From assembly GCA_032622095.1 (NCBI GenBank), contig CP136064.1:129631605-129695604 (forward strand): a stretch of DNA of 64,000 nucleotides, in the 5' to 3' direction. This document shows, one piece after another, positions 56,686-64,000 of this stretch (within the stretch, counting starts at the first letter, position 1; every line of letters starts with the position of its first letter). Below the pieces are notes generated by a model, which was not told the origin of the DNA, made no database searches, and worked only from the letters and a program-made list of their open reading frames with translations. The translations under genes and the position numbers were made by a program. The stretch is from Siphonodentalium dalli (Eukaryota > Mollusca > Scaphopoda > Gadilida > Siphonodentaliidae).

Positions 56686-57329
56686 CTGGAGATTAATATG
56701 ACTCAGCATTAAATTAGGAGGTCGGCTGGCAACCAAGATAACAAAAAGATATATGTAGATGTTGATGAAGCCTTGCAGAAACGTATGGTTAGTTCATGAA
56801 CATCTGTTGAAGTCCGTTCTGAATGCATTATTGAATATTGTATATATATACAACTCAGAACTCAGACATCTCAATTCAGATTGTTTGGCTTCGGCATTCT
56901 GATTCGGCAACCCTTAGCAAATGGCTTCGGCATTGCTGATTGCCATAGCCAATTATGAGTGCTGCAGCACTGCTGCTGAACCGCAAATAAAATCTATATT
57001 ATGTATGTGTCTCTCACTTGAATTTGAGAATTCTAATTCAATACAAGTCAGTCTCATTTCAAGCAGGATAAGCATAATCCATTGAACCAAAAGATATCTA
57101 ACTATAAAGTTTTACTTATAAGCATTTCCAATCCCATACACATATCAAAATTTCTAAAGTTACTCTTGAGAAACTGATCGAATTGACCTCTCAGTAAAAT
57201 AGAAAACACTGACTCAAGAGAGCCCTAAATTTGCTCAATGACACAGTAGTTTAACTTGGAGATGGGATAATTTCATGTGTTACATGCAATGGATGCATAG
57301 GAATGCAGAAAGTTGAGTCTAAATAAGCA

Positions 57330-58546
57330 GCCATGTTTTTGGCCGATTCATCACAAAACATATCGTTCCCATCAACATTTCAAAATTTGTAACCTCCATG
57401 AATAATTTCATGATGATCAAACGGATGGTAAGGTCTGTAGCATGTGCTATTGGATTGAATTTTGAAATCCAAGATGTCCGATGGTAGCCTTGTTTTTTGC
57501 CGAGTGACAAAGATGGTCGAAAGTGGCCATGTGTTTTGACTGATTCACCCCAAAACATATTGTTCCCATCTACAGGTCAATTTAAACCTACATGGAAAAT
57601 TTCATTATGATCAAAATGAGAGTGTCACACTGTAGCTAAACTTGAATAATGGGGGATAATTTCATGTGTTACTACAGTCAATAGAGCGATTAGGAATCAG
57701 GACAGTTTAAATGTCTGAGTAATACTAGATGTCAACATGAAGAGATATAAATAAAGAAAAATCCAAGATTGCTGCTGGTGGCCATAATTTTCAACGTTTC
57801 AATATTTATGGCTCCCATCTAGAGGTCACCCAAAAGATCCCTATATGAAGTTTGGTACGGTGTGCCAAACGATTTAGTCATGTTTTTAATTGAAAATTGT
57901 TCACATTTGATAGCTCCCATCTAGAGGTGATCCTAAACATGCCTATAAATTTTCAAAACAATTCTCCAATAAATGAAGGCTGCAGGGTGTGTCGATGGAT
58001 TCAAATTTGAAATCCAAGATGGCTGGTGGTGCCATGTTTTTAAACGAATTTCGGTCCAGATAGGAGGCTCCCATCTAGAGGTCACCCCGAAGATCAATAT
58101 GAAGTTTGGCGATGATCGGATGTGGCCTGTAGGGTGTGTCGAAGAATTTAGTCATGCAAAGAGTAAAACCCAAGATGACTGCTGGTGACCATGTTTTTCA
58201 ATTCAGAAAATTTTGATGGCTCACACCTAGAGATAACCACAAATACCCATATGAAGTTTGGTGATGATCGGATGAGGGATATGATCTGTAGGGTGTGCTA
58301 AAGGATTTAGTCAAGAGTAAAATCCAAGATGGCTGCTGGCAGCCATGTTTTTTAAAGTATTTCGGTCAAATATGAGGCTCCCATCTAGAGGTCACCCCAA
58401 AGATCCATATGAAGTTTGGTGACGATCAGATGTGAGATGCGGGCTGCAGGGTGTGCCAATGGATTCAAATTTGAAATCCAAGATGGCTGTTGCCGAATGA
58501 TCCCAAAATTACTCGTTCCCATCTAAAAGTAAATGTCAACAGCTAT
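57330..58546. repeat. Dispersed ~160-bp repeat family, several diverged units
   Basis: Units with TTGAAATCCAAGATGGCTG, CTCCCATCTAGAGGTCACCC and GATGATCGGATGAGGGATAT recur near 57400-57600, 57770, 58010, 58160, 58320 and 58470. They belong with the array at 31760-33670 but are more diverged and of a second subfamily (CATCTAGAGGTCACCC instead of CATCTACATGTCAATG). The last unit is cut by the hAT element at 58547 and resumes at 59501. Confidence 0.75.
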
Positions 58547-59500
58547 TAGAGACCGACGAAGCTTCGAGATTCGATTCAATTTTGAATCTTACGTTCCGAT
58601 TCGATTCGAAAGCGGTCGTGTGATTCAGAATATTTCGAATCGTTGTATAACAGTCCTTTATCGCCTGCAGTATCTTTAAAAATGTTCATTATATCCCCAA
58701 TACGTAACCTGAATCTCCTTCCGCGACCATCTGCGACCTCCGTGGTCTAACATGTATATATAGGTTGCCCAATAACCCACTGCACATAGGCTTCCCAGTC
58801 CCAGTGGTGGTTACTCCCGGACGCCGAAAGTCGGCGGGTTACTCATACAACAACATATAGGTCGGTGATCGGTGATGGGTCACGTCACGTTTATTCAATG
58901 TTATCCAATGTTTATTCCACCACATAACACCAGAAATGTCGCGATCTAGCCCGGCCCCAGCTGCCAAAAGCGAGGTAAACCCACAATCGTAAGCGCCAAT
59001 CCCAAATCAGAATGCGCAATTCTGATATCGCGCGTGCATGCTGTCATGCATGCGACAGGGCGAGGCATACATGCGCAGAATCGTTTCCGATTACAATGAC
59101 TCGCACCAGACTCAATTGCAAACGGAAACTATTCTGCGCATGTAACATGCGCAGAATAGTTTCCGTTTGCAATTGAGTCTGGTGCGCGGCATGTATGCCT
59201 CGTATAGACTAGTGGCAGAATTACTGTGTAAACAAAACAACTATGAACTGACGTGCCATTCTCATATTAAACTAAATGTTGATCACACCATGTCCTAAAA
59301 CTGTAGTTTAATGAACTTCCATCGTAACTTCGTAAGCTTCGCGTTATCTCACAGACGTTATAAAATCGTCTGACATTTGCCCTCATTTTGCTCATACTAG
59401 TACCTCCCACCGACATGTACCGCAAATCTTCTAAAGTGTCGGCAAAAGATTCGATTCGAGATTCGATTCGATGTTGAAATTGCCGATTCGTCGGTTCCTA
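58547..59500. mobile_element. hAT-like element, 8-bp target duplication, GATTCGATTC-rich ends
   Basis: ACAGCTAT flanks both sides (58539-58546 and 59501-59508). Removing the element restores the repeat sequence ...GTCAACAGCTAT|GGCAAATTTCAT as in the sister units. The ends TAGAGACCGACGAA and TAGGAACCGACGAA (complement of the right) are short TIRs, followed by GATTCGATTC clusters at both ends. At 954 bp without a transposase frame it is non-autonomous. A large hairpin sits inside (59060-59202). Confidence 0.86.
59060..59202. repeat. Large hairpin: perfect 41-bp arms with 3-bp loop, plus outer 13-bp arms
   Basis: 59102-59142 is the exact reverse complement of 59146-59186, separated only by TAA. 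Outside it, CGAGGCATACATG (59060-59072) pairs with CATGTATGCCTCG (59190-59202). A third partial copy, TGCGCAGAATCGTTTCC near 59073-59090, shows that the unit was duplicated and inverted. Confidence 0.92.
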
Positions 59501-59970
59501 ACAGCTATGGCAAATTTCATAATAATCCGACAAAAGGTTCGACGACCTTTACATGTATCCCGTTAACATTGTTAAATTGTTAACAGATGTATACACGCAC
59601 GGACGATGGATACCAACCCAATAGGCAATAGGCTATATCTCAAACTTGACTGTCAAGTTGAGCTAAAAATTTATAGTACCCATTTAGAGGGCACCCCAAA
59701 TATCAATTTTAAGTTTGATGATGATTGGGTGCGGGATGTGACCTGTAGGGTGTGCCGAAGGATTCAGTCATGCAAAGAGCAAAATCCAAGATATCCAACA
59801 AATGTGGGCAGCAGGGTATGCCAATGGATTTAAATGTAAAATTAAGAAAAATATTTGACGGCTCCCATGTAGAGGCAACCCTGAAGATCCTTTTAAACTT
59901 TGGTAATGATCATGGGATGTAGCCTGGAGGGTGTGTCGAGGATTTAGTCATGCAAAGAGTAAAATCCATT
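59501..59970. repeat. Dispersed repeat, continuation after the hAT insertion
   Basis: It resumes the unit cut at 58546, then has units near 59690-59800 and 59860-59970 with TTCAGTCATGCAAAGAGCAA and TTAGTCATGCAAAGAGTAAA anchors. Confidence 0.65.
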
Positions 59971-61666
59971 TTCACACTATTAAAGTCCTATTACTCAATA
60001 AGGGCTTTTAGTAAATACTCTTCTCCCCCCCCCATGTTGGTTCATCAACATACTGAAGATCATTCAAATCCGACTGATGATGACCAAAATATAGAAGAAC
60101 ACACAGATGGATGGAGCTCATATAGATCCCCGCCAAACTTTATTTACAGGGGAGAATGTGGGAGATAATTAGTGGCCGTCCAAACAAGACTATAACAGTG
60201 GCCGTAAAATTTACCCTTTTATGATGAGAGCTACCCTGGAACAGCATTAAAGATCCTGTGCCAGTGCATTCTCCTAAATATATGCGAGTCTCCCAGAGGG
60301 ATCCTCGCATAAACAAAAGAATGCACTGGCTTACATGGTCAAGGTAAATATTGTTAGGCCAATGTATTCTCTTATATATGTGAGGCTCCCTATGGATTAT
60401 GGAAGACTCCCACAGTTTAAAAATACAAACAAAAAGAATTTATCCACAAACTAATTATGTGTGTGTCAATGTCGAAAACAATGTAAAACCAGAAAATTAG
60501 TTATGTAATAATTACGACCTGTGATGACTAAAGGAAGAAAAACTAAAACTCATAACCTGCAAAAACGCAGAAGCTTCTGAGTAGAGGATGCAAATGATAT
60601 GATATTGTTGAATTGTAGAGTCTTGTCACTAATGATGAATGGAAGGTATCACTTCATTGTGAGAATTGTAAGCAATCATATTCCTCTTCTTTGGGAGGAA
60701 AAAAGTTAGGAGGAATTCTAATTAATTTGGCACCTGTTTATCTGCTCTCTGATGGCACCAAACATCACAATGTTGCCTAGGTGTTGAGCTGATGTGTATA
60801 CTGAGGAGAAAAAAGCTAATAAATACTTTTGGGGGTCACACGTCAAGGTACTTCCCTCAGAATAAACAAGATGGAGGTTGATCCAGGTAAAAACTTTCTA
60901 CAGTTTCTCAATGAACTGCATGGTATCAGCTGACTAGTAGATGCATGAATATGGGAGCTCTAACTGATTTCTCTGATAACATAAGGTGAAGTGGCGAGCA
61001 ATTAGAAGCCCTAATAACTAAATATGAAAATCAGTTTTATCAAGTAATACACCATAATAACAGCATGAATTCAGGAAAGGATCTTGTTTAATATAGGAAG
61101 CAATTATTATCATGTTGTTTGTCACCTCTTAGTTTACAGTAGAGAGGGAAAAGCCATAAATGTTAAGGATGCTGAGCTGCCTGGTAGGTACTATAATATT
61201 ACTACATTCTATTGTGACCACACTTCTCACTGCCTTGAAAATGATAAGCATTGAAGTAGGGACCATCCACCAATAACAGGAATTCATGTTCAACAAGCTA
61301 CAACAGTGGGATTATGTGGCATAACTTTTTCTATGATTGATAATTGGTTCTCATTCCTGAATGGCCGAGGATTATCTGAGAGGCGCTAACAAGTGCCAAC
61401 AATCAAACAGGTGATACTACCCAACTAATCATCTATGTACCTGCATGTATACATACACTGTACCATATTAACTGTGTTCAGATTAGTTAACTGACTCTTG
61501 TGATCTACCACAGCTTAAAGTCAGCAAATCCAGGGAGGGGGAGTAACACCCTGATTTTTTTCTTGATTTTTTTCGGAAATGTTTTTTTCAAACAATGCAA
61601 AGGATATGTTCCTCGTGCTCTTCCTTTATTTTTAATAAACATCATTTCCACAAATAAATTTCTATA
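59971..61666. other. Intron, no recognised element
   Basis: Plain AT-rich sequence. The pair ATGCACTGGCTTACATGG near 60326 and CAGTGCATTCTCCTAAATAT near 60262 is a weak local inverted repeat. No exon candidate for the myosin was found here. Confidence 0.45.
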
Positions 61667-61790
61667 ATCTATATATAAAAGTAGGATCTGACTGTTTGTC
61701 TGTTCAGATTTTTCTCCCAGACTGCTGGTCCGATTTCAACCATATTTGGTGTGGTGAGTAGGGGTACCTTTTGGTTTAAATTTTTGTTTA
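61667..61790 (+). mobile_element. Possible Helitron 5' end
   Basis: The sequence after A reads TCTATATATAAAAGTAGGAT, then CTGTTTGTCTGTTC, similar in style to the start of the Helitron at 35658 and to Helitron 5' ends in general. A related stretch with TTTGGTGTGGTGA and GGGGTACC lies near 21975-22000. No matching CTRR hairpin end was found downstream, so this may be a fragment. Confidence 0.35.
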
Positions 61791-62409
61791 ATTAAAGTGA
61801 TGTGAAACACTCAAGTAGGGTGATCATATGGAATTGAGAATAATCTTGCTCAAAGTTGTTATTTTTTATGAATATTAAACCAAATTTACAACACACACCA
61901 TCATTCTCATATATTAATTAAATGGAAGGACTCTCGATGCCGAAATATTGATATATAATGTGTGTATCCGATTATATCAACAGAATTGAATACAAGTCTC
62001 ATATTAGTGAGGTATGATCATCATATCTCTAAAAAAATAGTACCAAACATGTGGTTTCGGTGGTTGCCATTTTTACGAACACGAGGTCGATCGTTGTCAC
62101 GAAGATTACACACATGACTTTCTGTGGAAGGCAGATCTAGCAATCATACACATGACTGTATCTGAAGCAGCGACACCAACACGTCCTTGTGATATTTCGT
62201 TTGAGTGAAATAAATCAGTGATATACCACGTCAATCCAAAAGCCTACTTTATAATACAAAGATTAGATAATCCACAAAAGGACTGACTCTTATAAGTATA
62301 TAATTTTGCAATTGAGGTGTGAAATTCTATGAAAAATATGTATATCTTACCGGTACATTAATACATTAGTGTGAGCCTTTTATTCGCAATGTGGATGACG
62401 CAATCTCAT

Positions 62410-62600
62410 TTTATGCGCTCATTTAAACAATGTATCCAGGGTTGCAGACCTCCAGTTACAACAACAACATAAAGAATGTGGTTTTAAAAAAAAGTTGAAA
62501 ACGAAATATTACTTATAAACTAAACCTAAACATATCTAATTTTATGCGGCCATTTAAACAATGTATTCAGGGTGCCAGATCTCCAGTTACAACAACAACA
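62410..62600. repeat. Direct duplication of about 130 bp
   Basis: CATTTAAACAATGTATYCAGG followed by CTCCAGTTACAACAACAACA occurs near 62422 and again near 62551, with AT-rich sequence between. Two units only. Confidence 0.7.
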
Positions 62601-63084
62601 ATGTGAACCAAATGTGATTTACCACAGTTTTCTAGCTGCCTCGTTCTGTTGAAAAAAATGTTGAAATATACTCGTGAAATATTACATGTATATAAAGTAA
62701 ACCTAAAAATATCTAATAAGATAGTATTGGTATTATTATATTACTTGTATACACTTGAACCTAAATACAAATTTAAATAATTTCTTAAAATATAGCCTGG
62801 TACCCTCAATTGCATCAAATGCAAATGCATCAATTGCATCTTTATTACATTTTGTTATCAGTCCGTACACATAATGAGCCTGTCTGTATCATCTCTATTC
62901 ATATGCCATTTACAGATGATAACTTTAATGAACTAAATGGAAATTCAATACCACAAAATACAGGTCAACTTCAATATTGTAAACCGGCCGTTCACTTTTA
63001 AGAGTTGCGACACTGTTATCAGATTGGGCTGATTTTTCCTTTTATTGCATGGTTTTCGGCTGATATATACCTTCTGGTTATGGG

Positions 63085-63145
63085 AGGTAACATACGTATT
63101 ATAAGTGTCTAAGTATAGGTAACATACGTATTATAAGTGCCTATA
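63085..63145. repeat. Tandem duplication of 31 bp
   Basis: GGTAACATACGTATTATAAG followed by TGTCTA or TGCCTA appears twice, 31 bases apart. Sequence on either side to 64000 shows no exon, frame or element I can support. Confidence 0.8.
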
Positions 63146-64000
63146 TGTTTAAGTAACTGCCCTGCATAGTATAGAGAGGAACTGGTGTTGAGCTGTGTTA
63201 TAACGCGTTTACTCGTGAAATTTGACACAGACTCACACATTGTATGCGTGGTACGGATCTACACTCTCAGAACTGCATGCATGCGCACCAAGACTGCATA
63301 TATATATGTAGTTAAATAATTTAATCACTGGTGTATATATAGTGACATAATTTCCCATCCAACGTCATTTTATTCGCTGCCCTGTGACTTTAATATATAT
63401 CAGAATAGGTACCATGCTCTTTATAATTCGATCATTGTTCATTTGTTTTCGAATTTGTAATGTCGGAATGGCAGTTAAGTGGGATGTCCATCGATTCAGG
63501 CCAACAGTATATATTTGTGGTTGGGATTTCCGTAGCGACCCTGTATCAACCCCTTTATATAGGCATTATGTAAGATTATTGTCAATGTCATATAGAATGG
63601 GTTCATTTCTCGGATATAGTGTATTGTGTTTAATACATGCAGCTTATACATAAATTTGCAAAATTATTTGAATCTTATACATACTTAGTATAGAATATAA
63701 GATCAAATAATGCATATACGAATGTGTCGAAATAATAATTTTTTTTTTTAATCTTACCTATATAACTATATACTTTGTGTGAATTTTTTAATTGGAATTT
63801 ATCATGTTGAGCATGCATGGAGTGTGGGTTCTGGACACAGTATGCATATATATATTATGCCATTAATCTTGTGATCGAGAGCATGTACGCATTGAACAAA
63901 TGTAAATTGGATGGCATTTTGTATATGGCATTTCGTACTATAGTGTATGCACCACCAGCTTAACCATCTGCATCCATCCACTGACCTTTGAACTCTTGTT

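Noticed and set aside
60540-60600. A possible extra myosin exon upstream of exon 1, ending SEASAFLQ before a GT
   Set aside because: The translated sequence has no heptad character, no good acceptor and no similarity to the expected coiled-coil segment.

Overview
This window is eukaryotic and AT-rich, and almost all of it is intron. It holds the 3' part of one host gene on the minus strand: seventeen exons between 56685 and 149 that join in frame into a 774-residue C-terminal coiled coil and tail, ending at a TAG stop at 149-151. The protein is an unconventional myosin of class XVIII (MYO18A-like). The order of the coiled-coil segments and several short peptides (YRERYEKIFRELEFTK, RIGKDLKRTRALL, SDLKLAFKRI) agree with vertebrate MYO18A as I remember it. 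The motor, any PDZ region and the start codon must lie beyond 64000. I see no second host gene, no tRNA or rRNA gene and nothing bacterial.

The organism is most likely a mollusc, probably a bivalve. This rests on large AT-rich introns, on short dispersed repeats that end in GGACAGACGGACG-type runs followed by a hairpin such as TATACCCCC...GGGGGTATA, and on a Helitron 3' end of the GGGCAACGCCGGG...CTAG type. That placement is inference.

Layout from low to high coordinate: terminal exons with a PIF/Harbinger-like MITE (4080-4727) and hairpin-tailed repeats; a repeat array of about 160-bp units interrupted by a hAT element carrying a broken zinc-finger ORF (8561-9634); a long inverted repeat with arms of about 1 kb (10185-13830), a 113-bp triplication, and a field of a recurrent 14-mer GTCACTCCTGTTAC (14798-16386); a 6-kb TIR element (17495-23509) with ACCGCGTT-rich ends and a nested, broken CR1/L2-type LINE; three copies of a TIR family with 7-bp target duplications (25780-26415, 35472-38751, 51774-52805), the second split by a 2.9-kb Helitron; a hAT element with an 8-bp target duplication (27378-29519); an 11-unit array with a three-monomer higher-order pattern (31760-33670); a 30-bp minisatellite (40029-40500); a two-copy element with an SR-rich ORF (47642-50083), possibly DIRS/Ngaro-like; a Harbinger-like MITE with 34-bp terminal repeats (54303-54674); and another hAT with an 8-bp duplication and a large internal hairpin (58547-59500).

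The elements do not form a pathway. They are layers of insertions into the introns of one gene, and several give exact pre-insertion sites, so a relative order can be read: the 160-bp repeats and the 7-bp-TSD family are older than the hAT and Helitron copies inside them. All 17 exons stay in frame with usable GT/AG borders, so nothing here suggests the myosin gene is broken.
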